DNA of 64,000 nucleotides from Candidatus Tumulicola scandinaviensis (GCA_003140835.1 PLLA01000080.1:29960-93959), one strand, 5' to 3'; positions 55,945 to 63,460 are shown, counted from the first letter of the stretch. Made by a program: numbers and translations. The notes: generated by a model not told the origin, from the letters alone.

Positions 55945-57353
55945 GATACGGCCTCCGATTCGTCGAACATGTGGCCGAGCTTCGCGCGCTTGGTGTCCAT
56001 GTAGTGCCGATTGTAGCGCGTCGGTTCGGTCTGCATCGGCATGCGGCCCACGATTTTGAGTCCGTACCCTTCGAGCCCGAAGATTTTACGGGGGTTGTTC
56101 GTGATCAGACGCATCTCGCGCACGCCTAGGTCGACCAGAATCTGCGAGCCGATGCCGTAGTCGCGCTTGTCGACCGGAAGCCCGAGTGCGACGTTCGCTT
56201 CCACCGTGTCCGCGCCGCGGTCTTGAAGCTCGTAGGCGCGCAGTTTGTTGGCCAAGCCGATCCCCCGGCCTTCTTGCCGCAGATACAGGAAGACGCCGCG
56301 CCCTTCTCGCGCGATTAAATCCATCGCGCCGTCGCGCTGGGCCGCGCAATCGCACCGAATCGAGTGCAACGCGTCGCCGGTGAGACATTCGGAGTGCACG
56401 CGCACCGGAAGGTCTTTTCCGTCGCCGATGTCGCCCATCACCAGCGCCACGTGCGTGTTCGCATCGATGGTCGTCTCGTAGGCGGCGCCGCGCCAGTTGC
56501 CTTTGGTGGTCGGTAAGTCGAACTGGGCCACGCGCTTCACCAGCTTCTCGGTGCGCATGCGATAGGCGATCAAATCCTTCACGGTAATGAGTTTCAGCTC
56601 GTGGCGATCGGCATAGGCCCGCAACCCGTCGAAGCGTTCCATCGTCCCGTCGTCGGCCATGATTTCGCAGATCACGCCGGCCGGGTAGAGTCCGGCCAGT
56701 CGCGCGAGGTCCACCGACGCCTCGGTCTGGCCCGCACGCACCAACACGCCGCCGTCGCGTGCGCGCAACGGAAACGTATGGCCGGGCCGCAAGAAGTCGG
56801 CCGGCCGCGCATCGGGATCGAGCAGCTTTTTGATGGTAGCCGCCCGATCGTGCGCCGAAATTCCGGTGGTCGTGAGGCCGCGCGCTTCCACCGAAACCGT
56901 GAACGCGGTCTCGTGGACCGCCGTATTGTCGCTGACCATCTGCGGGATTTGCAGTTCGTCGAGCCGCCGTCCCGGCAGCGGCACGCAGATGAGGCCGCCG
57001 GCTTCCTTGCGCATGAAGTTGATGGCACCGGCAGTGACCGTCTGCGCCGCCATCACCAGGTCGCCTTCGTTTTCGCGATCCTCATCGTCGAGCACGACGA
57101 CCATTTTGCCCGCGCGTATATCGGCGATAGCGCCCTCGATCGAGTCGAACGGACTCGGCGCTTCGCCGACGTGCGCCCCGAGTTCCGGGAGCGTTTGCGC
57201 CAGCCGCTGTAGCGTCCGGTAGGAAGGCTCGCGCCGCCCCGAGCGCAGCAAGGAAATGGCCGATTCGGTCAGCCCGGCGCTCGTCGCCAGTTCGGCGGCG
57301 GACAGGTTGGCCGTATCCATCGCGGCCACCAGCCGATCGGCGAAGGTTTCCAC
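55941..57353 (-). CDS. ribBA: RibBA (DHBP synthase/GTP cyclohydrolase II) with N-terminal XRE-type HTH domain
   Basis: 470 residues. Residues 1-60 are a Cro/C1-type helix-turn-helix: LSAAELATSAGLTESAISLLRSGRREPS. Residues ~69-270 are RibB (LDDEDRENEGDL, RPGHTFPLRARDGG), and ~275-470 RibA with the zinc Cys cluster CLTGDALHSIRCDC and LRQEGRGIGL. It therefore supplies both riboflavin precursors and probably binds DNA. GTG at 57353 is supported by a -35/-10 promoter whose -10 is 6 nt upstream; the longer open frame would run through that promoter. No FMN riboswitch is visible. Confidence 0.9.
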   Translation of the reverse strand: METFADRLVAAMDTANLSAAELATSAGLTESAISLLRSGRREPSYRTLQRLAQTLPELGAHVGEAPSPFDSIEGAIADIRAGKMVVVLDDEDRENEGDLVMAAQTVTAGAINFMRKEAGGLICVPLPGRRLDELQIPQMVSDNTAVHETAFTVSVEARGLTTTGISAHDRAATIKKLLDPDARPADFLRPGHTFPLRARDGGVLVRAGQTEASVDLARLAGLYPAGVICEIMADDGTMERFDGLRAYADRHELKLITVKDLIAYRMRTEKLVKRVAQFDLPTTKGNWRGAAYETTIDANTHVALVMGDIGDGKDLPVRVHSECLTGDALHSIRCDCAAQRDGAMDLIAREGRGVFLYLRQEGRGIGLANKLRAYELQDRGADTVEANVALGLPVDKRDYGIGSQILVDLGVREMRLITNNPRKIFGLEGYGLKIVGRMPMQTEPTRYNRHYMDTKRAKLGHMFDESEAVS

Positions 57354-57359
57354 CCACCG

Positions 57360-57400
57360 AGCGTACGGCGCGGCTTGACAGATGTCAAGGTGATATATCA
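57360..57400 (-). promoter_or_regulatory. ribBA promoter with overlapping palindromes (candidate operator)
   Basis: On the minus strand: TTGACA (57383-57388), 17-base spacer, TACGCT (57360-57365), then 6 nt to the GTG. The palindrome CTTGACA-TC-TGTCAAG (57374-57389) covers the -35 box, and a perfect ten-base palindrome TGATATATCA (57391-57400) lies next to it. This is a plausible binding site for the HTH domain of RibBA itself. Confidence 0.6.
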
Positions 57401-57410
57401 GACTCGGCCT

Positions 57411-57448
57411 TGCCCATTTATGGCGCTTCCGGCCCGGTTTTATGGGCA
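57411..57448. repeat. Divergent pair of TGGGCA boxes
   Basis: TGCCCATTTA at 57411 and TTTTATGGGCA ending at 57448 form an inverted pair with T-tracts facing inward. Same motif as the array at 57771-57890, opposite relative orientation. Confidence 0.5.
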
Positions 57449-57530
57449 ACGGCCCTATTTGATGTGCACTCTGGCAGGTGCGTTGTTTCAGGCGGCGTTC
57501 CCAAAACCCGGACAACAGCTTTCCCTAGGA

Positions 57531-57560
57531 TTGACGTTGGACGAGGACGATAGCTAAATC
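57531..57560 (+). promoter_or_regulatory. Promoter of the 64-aa membrane protein
   Basis: TTGACG (57531-57536), 18-base spacer, TAAATC (57555-57560), then 6 nt to the GTG at 57567. It supports the small gene as real and leaderless. Confidence 0.55.
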
Positions 57561-57566
57561 GTAATT

Positions 57567-57761
57567 GTGAAGCGCCTAATAACGGCTCCAGGCTTCGCCT
57601 ACGCAGTTACCGTTACGGTCGTGGGGGTCGCCTTTATTGTTCAAAGCGCGATCCTCGGACGGTGGGTCCGTTGCCTGGCCGGGTTAACCATCGTAACGCT
57701 CTTTCCGGCTTCGTTCCTTGCGGCTCATTGGTTGCGCGGAGTTTTTCGCAAGACGCAATAG
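57567..57761 (+). CDS. Small two-helix membrane protein, unknown
   Basis: 64 residues: two hydrophobic segments (about residues 10-28 and 36-54) joined by GRWVR, with a basic C-terminus WLRGVFRKTQ. No known family. It is supported mainly by the promoter ending 6 nt before the GTG. It is flanked by TGGGCA-box repeats. Confidence 0.5.
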   Translation: MKRLITAPGFAYAVTVTVVGVAFIVQSAILGRWVRCLAGLTIVTLFPASFLAAHWLRGVFRKTQ

Positions 57762-57770
57762 CGTTGGCGC

Positions 57771-57890
57771 GTTTTATGGGCAGGCCGCCGATTTTCTGGG
57801 CAAGCTGTCCTTTATAGGCAAAGCCATTCAGACTCGGCGTTGCCTATAAAAGGGTTGCTGCCCAAAAAAGTCAGATGTTGCCCAAAAACG
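57771..57890. repeat. Dyad-symmetric array of six TTTTnTGGGCA boxes
   Basis: Boxes on the plus strand at 57777, 57797 and 57815 (TGGGCA, TGGGCA, TAGGCA) and on the minus strand at 57841-57846, 57859-57864 and 57879-57884. Spacings are 20 and 18 bp on each side, and all three pairs share a centre at 57830.5. The innermost pair TTTATAGGCAA/TTGCCTATAAA is perfect. Between boxes the halves diverge, so the boxes, not the whole arms, are conserved. Confidence 0.8.
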
Positions 57891-57912
57891 CTGGGCTGAG
57901 TGGCGGCCCAGC
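57890..57912. terminator. GCTGGGC/GCCCAGC stem-loop
   Basis: Seven-base perfect stem with a nine-base loop directly after the box array. A-rich sequence precedes it on the plus strand (T-rich on the minus strand), so it could terminate leftward transcripts. Function uncertain. Confidence 0.35.
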
Positions 57913-57943
57913 TGCTTCGCGCGGTGAACCTAGAGCCACGCAA

Positions 57944-58216
57944 ATGCTTGCCCTTGTATTGACGGCGGTCGCCGCTATAGCGTGGATACTCGCCTACCGC
58001 TGGATGGTTGGACGAAAGGGCGGCAATTCGAAGTTCGCCGTCGTGCTTGACACCGTAGTGCTTAGCACGCTGGCAATACCCCTGTGGGGTGTGGCGATGA
58101 TTCTCGCCTGGCTCGACTCCGCCCTGAATACCGCCCTTACGATTGAGCGGGCCGTCCTCAAAGTATGGTGCAAGCAAGTTCTCATGATCAAATCCCGGCC
58201 GCCGAAGCAGGGCTGA
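57944..58216 (+). CDS. Small membrane protein, unknown
   Basis: 90 residues from the ATG at 57944. Two membrane segments, MLALVLTAVAAIAWILAYRW and TVVLSTLAIPLWGVAMILAW, and a basic C-terminus KSRPPKQG. No family recognised. An ATG at 57875 would add residues encoded by the repeat array and is less likely. Confidence 0.5.
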   Translation: MLALVLTAVAAIAWILAYRWMVGRKGGNSKFAVVLDTVVLSTLAIPLWGVAMILAWLDSALNTALTIERAVLKVWCKQVLMIKSRPPKQG

Positions 58217-58625
58217 CGCGGATCTCTGGGCGGTCGCGATCACGCGGGCGCCTCTCATTTTCGTCGCGTTAATCACACGGAAGCGATTTGCCGGGGAAAT
58301 CGTTCAGCCTGAGAAGCCTATGCCCGATGAATAGACGACTTGGCGGCGTAGTTTCATTTTGTTCCACACATCGGATTTCTTTCGGCTGGAGTCGGGCGGA
58401 GGGTCGCAGCTCTCGATGGAGCGGGGGTGGGCTAGCAATGAACGCAACTCCTACTGCTTTGGCAAAGAAAAACGCCCCGTTTTGAGAGCGTTTATTGCCG
58501 GGTTGGCCTTCGATGGTCGCATTAAGCAGCCCACTCGGTACGACTAGGTCTCTACCGAAGCGGCTCCAGTGGACTAACGGGGTTAAACTCCTCGTCCTTG
58601 GGGGGACGGCGAATAATCTGTGTGA
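58217..58625. other. Region without a recognisable gene
   Basis: About 400 bases. Short open frames up to 65 codons occur but lack a ribosome-binding site, promoter or recognisable motif. An AAACGC/GCGTTT hairpin near 58470-58492 is the only structure noted. Base composition is less GC-rich than the surroundings. Confidence 0.5.
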
Positions 58626-59429
58626 TCATCTTGGCTGAAGTATACAATGAAATCCCGCTGTTGAAAAGTGGCAGTCTGCAGATCGCGGAGAACGGTGCGA
58701 TTGAGCCCAAAACGCGTTGATAAGCAAGAACACCACGCCGAGAACCAAGCAGACCGTAGCGACCTTAACAAGTCGGGACTTTCTCGCGCTAACGGCCGTC
58801 AGGTTATGAGAGTATTCACTGTAGCCTTCAAGCAGACTAGAGGCCACGCGTGCCTGCATTTTGGGGTTGCCAAGAATCCCGGGAGAATTGTAAACATCGG
58901 TACGCGGCATCTCGGATGTGTATCGGTAGCCGCGCATAAGGCAAACCAAGTCGGCTATCGCACCCGTAAAAATCAGAGCAACGGCCGTGACCAGCAGCCA
59001 CCGCACTCCGCCAGTAATCATCGCAGACTCGCTCGCGCCGAGGATTGAAAGCAAGCCAAGACCACCGCCAAAAATGGTCACCTGCAGCGTGGCCTTGGTA
59101 TCCGAGTCCTTAATTAGAGCGATTTTTGAGTCTATGAGATAGCGCACTTCGCGCAGCAAAAACTCGGCAACCTCGGGACAATCTATTTGAGCATCAGCAC
59201 TCGTTTCCAGATACTGGACCCACTCGGTGCGCGAGTTCGCGTCGGCAAGTGGCAGGGGCAAATAATTTAGCCACGCTACGATGAAGCGAGCCACTCGAAT
59301 AGACGTACGAACCACACTACGTACCGCGGCCACGAAACTGCCGAAAATAAAATACAAGAAAAGAAGCGCAAGGATGATCTGAGGCCAAGGCCAACGGCTC
59401 AGATCGTGAAGACGATCGTGCAGGTTCAC
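58626..59429 (-). CDS. Multi-TM membrane protein (SLATT/S-4TM-like), unknown
   Basis: 267 residues. Hydrophobic segments at ~17-36, 114-132, 142-164 and 222-242. A soluble segment precedes LIKDSDTKATLQVTIF; a D-x-K-A motif just before a helix pair is also seen in membrane effectors of nucleotide-signalling defence systems (SLATT, PycTM types), but no cyclase is nearby. The GTG start overlaps the stop of the 53-aa gene as GTGA. Role unknown; the effector idea is inference. Confidence 0.65.
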   Translation of the reverse strand: MNLHDRLHDLSRWPWPQIILALLFLYFIFGSFVAAVRSVVRTSIRVARFIVAWLNYLPLPLADANSRTEWVQYLETSADAQIDCPEVAEFLLREVRYLIDSKIALIKDSDTKATLQVTIFGGGLGLLSILGASESAMITGGVRWLLVTAVALIFTGAIADLVCLMRGYRYTSEMPRTDVYNSPGILGNPKMQARVASSLLEGYSEYSHNLTAVSARKSRLVKVATVCLVLGVVFLLINAFWAQSHRSPRSADCHFSTAGFHCILQPR

Positions 59430-59587
59430 CCCTTAAAGGGGGCCTGACGCTTGCGCTTCGGTGATCCCTTAGACTCAGCGCCGCCCTTCAACTTCCCGAT
59501 CGCGTCCTTCGGAAGTCGGGTGGTCGCCATAACGACCTGCCTAGGCTCCTCCGGCGGGATGAGCGGCTCCAGCGGCTGCTTCTTCAC
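59426..59587 (-). CDS. 53-aa basic protein, unknown
   Basis: Starts KKQPLEPLIPPEEP, then MATTRLPKDAIGKLKGG, and ends SPKRKRQAPFKG: Pro-rich then Lys/Arg-rich, probably disordered. It is supported by a TAAAAT -10 box 6 nt before the GTG and by a GTGA overlap with the following membrane gene, implying coupled translation. No family recognised. Confidence 0.55.
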   Translation of the reverse strand: MKKQPLEPLIPPEEPRQVVMATTRLPKDAIGKLKGGAESKGSPKRKRQAPFKG

Positions 59588-59593
59588 AACCTG

Positions 59594-59599
59594 ATTTTA
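59594..59599 (-). promoter_or_regulatory. -10 box of the 53-aa/4-TM operon
   Basis: TAAAAT on the minus strand, 6 nt before the GTG at 59587. A short inverted repeat CGAAC-N4-GTTCG lies just upstream. Confidence 0.45.
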
Positions 59600-59682
59600 T
59601 CACATGCGAACGAGTGTTCGATCTCCGCTGCCATGCCCGGTTTATTGGCCGCCGGCATTTACTGAACACCGTACTCGGAACT

Positions 59683-59726
59683 GTCCTTCGACTGCGCGCC
59701 TTCGGCGCTCCGCTCAGGATGACAAG
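59683..59726. repeat. Dispersed repeat with C(TTCG)G hairpin
   Basis: GTCCTTCGACTGC, then GCGCCTTCGGCGC (a stem closed by a stable CUUCGG loop in RNA), then TCCGCTCAGGATGACAAG. Closest relative is the copy at 14639-14700. Confidence 0.75.
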
Positions 59727-59732
59727 AGTGGG

Positions 59733-59767
59733 CATACTTGAAACAGTCGTTTCAAGTATGCTAGGGT
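59733..59767 (+). promoter_or_regulatory. tetR promoter and 28-bp operator
   Basis: Perfect inverted repeat CATACTTGAAAC-AGTC-GTTTCAAGTATG (59733-59760). TTGAAA at 59738 with an 18-base spacer to TAGGGT (59762-59767) forms the promoter, 6 nt before the ATG at 59774. TetR dimers bind such palindromes, so autorepression is likely. Confidence 0.75.
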
Positions 59768-59773
59768 AGCCGC

Positions 59774-60376
59774 ATGTCTCGGTCTGCCGACGAGGCTCGG
59801 CGCACGGAGTTGCTCGACCGGGCCGTGGACTACGTCCTGGCACAGGGTCTGGCCCAACTGTCGCTGCGGCCGCTGGCAAAGGCGACGGGTGCCAGCCCGC
59901 GGCTTCTGCTGTACTACTTCGGGTCGAAGGAAGCGTTGGTGGTCGAGATCCTGCGGCGCGGACGGGCTCGCCAGACAGAAACGATGGCCAACCTCAAGCT
60001 CAAGTCCACTCTGAGCCCGCGCGAAGTGACGCGGATTATCTGGCGGCACTTCAGCGAGCCGCGCTGGGAGCCGCTCATGCGCCTGTTCTTCGAAGTCTAC
60101 GGCTTGGCGCTCCAAGACCGCGCCCGCTTCCCGGGTTTTCTGGAGAGCGCCGTCGACGATTGGCTGGCGGCGCTCGAAACGTGCTGCCGGCGCCCGGGCT
60201 TCTCGCGCGACGATGCGCGCGCACTTGCGACCGTCATGATCGCCGGCTTCCGCGGCCTTCTCCTCGATCTGTGCGCGACCCACGACCGCGCGCGCATCGA
60301 CCGGGCGGTCGATGTATGGCTCTCGATGCTCGACGCAGCTTCGCTCTCGAAAGAACCCATCGATGAAACCGCTTAA
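59774..60376 (+). CDS. TetR-family transcriptional regulator
   Basis: 200 residues. The N-terminal HTH reads LLDRAVDYVLAQGLAQLSLRPLAKATGASPRLLLYYFGSKEAL in its core pattern, typical of TetR. The C-terminal domain would bind a small ligand. It sits directly behind a perfect 28-bp palindrome and overlaps the start of an MFS exporter by 14 bp, so it probably controls its own operon and responds to an exported compound. Confidence 0.93.
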   Translation: MSRSADEARRTELLDRAVDYVLAQGLAQLSLRPLAKATGASPRLLLYYFGSKEALVVEILRRGRARQTETMANLKLKSTLSPREVTRIIWRHFSEPRWEPLMRLFFEVYGLALQDRARFPGFLESAVDDWLAALETCCRRPGFSRDDARALATVMIAGFRGLLLDLCATHDRARIDRAVDVWLSMLDAASLSKEPIDETA

Positions 60377-61637
60377 TCTTCCGTCGCGCCGCACCGCGGC
60401 GACGTCGTTCATTTTCATTACCGTCGTACTCGACATGCTAACGTTCGGCATGATCGGACCGGTGCTGCCGAAGCTGATTGCAAGCTTCGTCGGCGGGAAC
60501 ATGGCGAACGCTGCCATGATCATCGGCCTGTTCGCGACCGTGTGGGCGCTCATGCAGTTCTTTATGTCGCCGCTCTTGGGAATGATTTCCGATCGCGTCG
60601 GGCGCCGCCCGGTCATCCTGCTGTCGAACGCGGTGTCCGTAATCGACTATGCGATCATGGCCCTCGCGCCGAATTTAACGTGGCTGTTTGCCGGCCGCGT
60701 GCTTTCCGGCATCGCATCGGCCAACATGACCGCCGCCAGCGCATACATCGCCGACGTAACGCCGCCCGAGAAGCGCGCGAAGGCCTTCGGCATACTCGGA
60801 AGCGCGTTCGGGCTGGGCTTCATCCTCGGACCGGCCATCGGCGGACTCGTCGGCAACATCGATCCGCGCTTGACGTTCTGGGCCGCGGCGCTGTGCAGCT
60901 TGATTAACACGCTGTACGGCCTCTTCGTCTTGCCGGAGTCGCTCGCACCGGATCGGCGCACCGCGCGCCTGGAATGGAAGCGCGCGAATCCGATCGGCTC
61001 GCTGAAACTCCTGCGCTCGCATCACGAGCTATGGGGACTGACGTGGATGAATGCCGCCAGTTACGTGGCGCACGAGGTTTTTCCCAACATCTGGGTCATC
61101 TTCTGCATCGCCGTGTTCGGTTGGAGCACCGGCAGCGTCGGCTTAACGCTCGCGCTCATGGGCGTCCTTACCGCCATCAATCAATCGACTATGGTCGGCC
61201 CGGTGGTGGCACGCTTCGGCGAGCGGCGCGTCCTGCTGGCGAGCCTCGTACTCGCGGTCGCCGGTTGTGCGCTCATGGGCGTGGCCAACGGTATCGTCTT
61301 TTTGATCGCGCTCGTGATCGTTTGTTTGCCGATGTACAACGCCACCTCGCAGGCGCTCATGACCCGCCACGTTAGTGCGTCCGAGCAGGGCGAGCTTCAA
61401 GGTGCGCTCGGCTCGATTCGCGGCATTTCCATGCTCGTCGGCCCGGGTCTCTTTACCGCCGTCTTCGCAGAGTTCATCGGTCCGTGGCGATCGGCCGGAC
61501 TCCCGGGAGCGCCGTGGTATCTGGCCGCGCTCCTGTATGCGGGCGCGTTCGTGCTCGCGTGGCGCGTCACGACCCGCAAGGACGACGCCGTTCTGCCGAT
61601 TCCCGACCCAGCCCCGATTTCGTACGTGGACGGGTGA
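60363..61637 (+). CDS. MFS drug exporter (TetA-like, DHA1 family)
   Basis: 424 residues, twelve helices. FGMIGPVLPKLI in helix 1, SDRVGRRPVILLS (loop 2-3), and AYIADVTPPEKRAKAFGILGSAFGLGFILGPAIGG (motif C region) are TetA-type signatures. It probably exports a toxic compound under TetR control. ATG at 60363 lies within the end of tetR. Convergent with the porin-like gene, 10 bp apart. Confidence 0.9.
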   Translation: MKPLNLPSRRTAATSFIFITVVLDMLTFGMIGPVLPKLIASFVGGNMANAAMIIGLFATVWALMQFFMSPLLGMISDRVGRRPVILLSNAVSVIDYAIMALAPNLTWLFAGRVLSGIASANMTAASAYIADVTPPEKRAKAFGILGSAFGLGFILGPAIGGLVGNIDPRLTFWAAALCSLINTLYGLFVLPESLAPDRRTARLEWKRANPIGSLKLLRSHHELWGLTWMNAASYVAHEVFPNIWVIFCIAVFGWSTGSVGLTLALMGVLTAINQSTMVGPVVARFGERRVLLASLVLAVAGCALMGVANGIVFLIALVIVCLPMYNATSQALMTRHVSASEQGELQGALGSIRGISMLVGPGLFTAVFAEFIGPWRSAGLPGAPWYLAALLYAGAFVLAWRVTTRKDDAVLPIPDPAPISYVDG

Positions 61638-61647
61638 CGCGCGAAGG

Positions 61648-62610
61648 CTACTGCTGCTTGAGCAACTCCTGAATGTCGATGCCGCGCTTAATCGGATACA
61701 GCAAACTCCAGACGACTTTCAAATTCGTTTGAGGATTCGTAATCGGGCGGGTTACGTAGGTGTAATATAGCGCGCTGAGCGACATCAGCTGATCTCCGGC
61801 CTTAAACGTCCGGGAAACGCCACCACCCAGCGGAACCGCCCACTTGTTCTGCCCTGCCATCCAGTTCGCCGTCACGATCGGTGCGGTCGAAAGCGCCCAT
61901 CCACCTTTCAAGTTATAGTTGAAGAACGGTTGAAAGAGCGCGGAGCTGATGTTGGGCCGATTCACCTGGCCGGCAAACGACCAGAGCTGGGTGACGAGGA
62001 TACCGGCGACGATGTTTCCGGGCATGATCAACGCAGCGGCGGCGGGCCCGGCCGCCCACTTTCCGGCTCCGAGCACGCCCGGCGACGCCGTTGGAATTTG
62101 AAACAGCGGGCCGGCTCCCCAGATCAGCGCGCCGGGCTTGACCTTCGGCGCAAAGTAGAGCTGCTCTTGAATGTCGCCTATTCCGAAGGTCCACGGGCAA
62201 CCCGCGGTCGCGCAAACGTGCGGTGGGGCAAACGACGGGTTATCGACGATTGGAAGAATGGTGCGCGCGACGAGATTCATGCTCTTGCTGAGCATGAACG
62301 GTACGACCGGCTGCACGTTGAGATTGTACTGATATCGCGTGTACGGTCCGACGCCGTAGTTGAAGTTGTTCTGAAACGGAACGACCGCAATGTTGCCCAC
62401 CGGATTCTGCGAGATCTTGATAATCGCTTGCTGCAGGGCGGCCTGCTGCTCGGGCGTCAATTTGCTCGTATCCACTGCGCCCGCGGCGGGCGACGCAGCG
62501 GGAGAGGCCGAGGATGCAGGAGCCGGCGAAACCGGGGCTTGCGCCGGTGGCGTCTGTGCCGGCGCGCCAATCGGAATGAGCGCCGCCAGGAAAAAGAGCA
62601 CGGCCTTCAC
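61648..62610 (-). CDS. Outer-membrane beta-barrel (neuromedin U/MetA-pathway porin-like) protein
   Basis: 320 residues with a signal peptide and an Ala/Pro/Ser-rich linker. SKSMNLVARTILPIVDNP, FGIGDIQEQLYFAPKVKPGALIWGAGPLFQIPTAS and LFQPFFNYNLKGGWALSTAPIVTANW are characteristic of a family of bacterial outer-membrane barrels annotated as transporters or neuromedin-U-like. It supports a two-membrane envelope. GTG start at 62610, four bases after the BASS gene stop. Confidence 0.8.
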   Translation of the reverse strand: MKAVLFFLAALIPIGAPAQTPPAQAPVSPAPASSASPAASPAAGAVDTSKLTPEQQAALQQAIIKISQNPVGNIAVVPFQNNFNYGVGPYTRYQYNLNVQPVVPFMLSKSMNLVARTILPIVDNPSFAPPHVCATAGCPWTFGIGDIQEQLYFAPKVKPGALIWGAGPLFQIPTASPGVLGAGKWAAGPAAAALIMPGNIVAGILVTQLWSFAGQVNRPNISSALFQPFFNYNLKGGWALSTAPIVTANWMAGQNKWAVPLGGGVSRTFKAGDQLMSLSALYYTYVTRPITNPQTNLKVVWSLLYPIKRGIDIQELLKQQ

Positions 62611-62614
62611 TGGT

Positions 62615-63460
62615 TTAGGTCTCCACGTTGGCGGTTCGTTGAAAGTAAAAACGCACGCCGGTGACGACGATGATTTGAACGAGGAAGTACGTCATGACCG
62701 TGGCGGGTACGAGCTTATCGCTGAAATTGCTGGTCGCAACCAGGGCGGCAAGGCCGAGATTCTTGACGGTCGTTGCGATGCTCAGCGTTCGCCGCATCTC
62801 GCGTCGCGCTCCGCCGAACAGCCAGCCGGTGACGACCGAGAGTACGACGACCACGAACATCGCCGAGATGCCCCTCGAACCGCGCACCGATAGGAACGCT
62901 TTCACGAGCGACGGGCCAAAGTGATAGAACACGACGAGAATCGCCGCAAGCATGATCAGGCCGAGCGGTTTCTGCAGTTTACCCGCAAGCTCGGGGGCTC
63001 GATCGCTCACGAACATGCCGATCAACAGCGGAACGAGTTGAAGCGCTACGAGTTTGGCGACGAACGGCAGCCACGGCAGATGCGTCTCGGCTCCCGGAGG
63101 CAGAACGATTTCGGCAATGCTGGGAATCGTTACGATCGAAATCGCCGGCATGAGGAACGCCAACGCGACTGCAAAACCGAGACTGCCGCCGGCCTTGGTT
63201 CCCCCCGAGCGCGTGATAAACGGGGCGCCGGGTGCGATTGCCATGAGCAAAATGCCGACCGCTACGGGCGTGCCGAGATGGAACAGGCGCACCGTAACGA
63301 CGGCAATCAGCGGCACGATCACGAAATTGGCAAAGAGCGCCCGTCCGAGCAGCCAGCGATCGCGTAACGCCGCGAACAAGCGCGCGCGGTCGCATTGTAA
63401 ACCGGTGCCGAACATCAGCGACACCAAGATGACGATCGCGGCGATTTTGTAGGGCGTCAC
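62615..63460 (-). CDS. BASS-family (bile acid:Na+ symporter-like) transporter
   Basis: 281 residues, about nine membrane helices. MFGTGLQCDRARLFAALRDR, GILLMAIAPGAPFITRSGGTKAGGS and TTVKNLGLAALVATSNF resemble the BASS superfamily signatures. It probably carries an organic anion with Na+. GTG at 63460 is set by GAGGGT seven bases upstream; the longer open frame overlaps the neighbouring gene. It is in one run with the outer-membrane protein, suggesting joint transport. Confidence 0.8.
   Translation of the reverse strand: MTPYKIAAIVILVSLMFGTGLQCDRARLFAALRDRWLLGRALFANFVIVPLIAVVTVRLFHLGTPVAVGILLMAIAPGAPFITRSGGTKAGGSLGFAVALAFLMPAISIVTIPSIAEIVLPPGAETHLPWLPFVAKLVALQLVPLLIGMFVSDRAPELAGKLQKPLGLIMLAAILVVFYHFGPSLVKAFLSVRGSRGISAMFVVVVLSVVTGWLFGGARREMRRTLSIATTVKNLGLAALVATSNFSDKLVPATVMTYFLVQIIVVTGVRFYFQRTANVET

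Noticed and set aside
57354..57515. Longer start for ribBA
   Set aside because: The extra residues cover the promoter and palindromes and resemble no domain; GTG at 57353 fits the promoter.
57411..57890. CRISPR array
   Set aside because: The repeats are short boxes in both orientations with dyad symmetry and about 10-bp gaps, not direct repeats with 30-bp spacers; no cas genes.
58359..58547. 62-codon open frame
   Set aside because: No promoter, ribosome-binding site or motif; composition like the surrounding noncoding stretch.
58545..58625. tRNA-like GGGTTAAACTCC segment
   Set aside because: The T-loop consensus is not met and no acceptor or anticodon stems can be paired.
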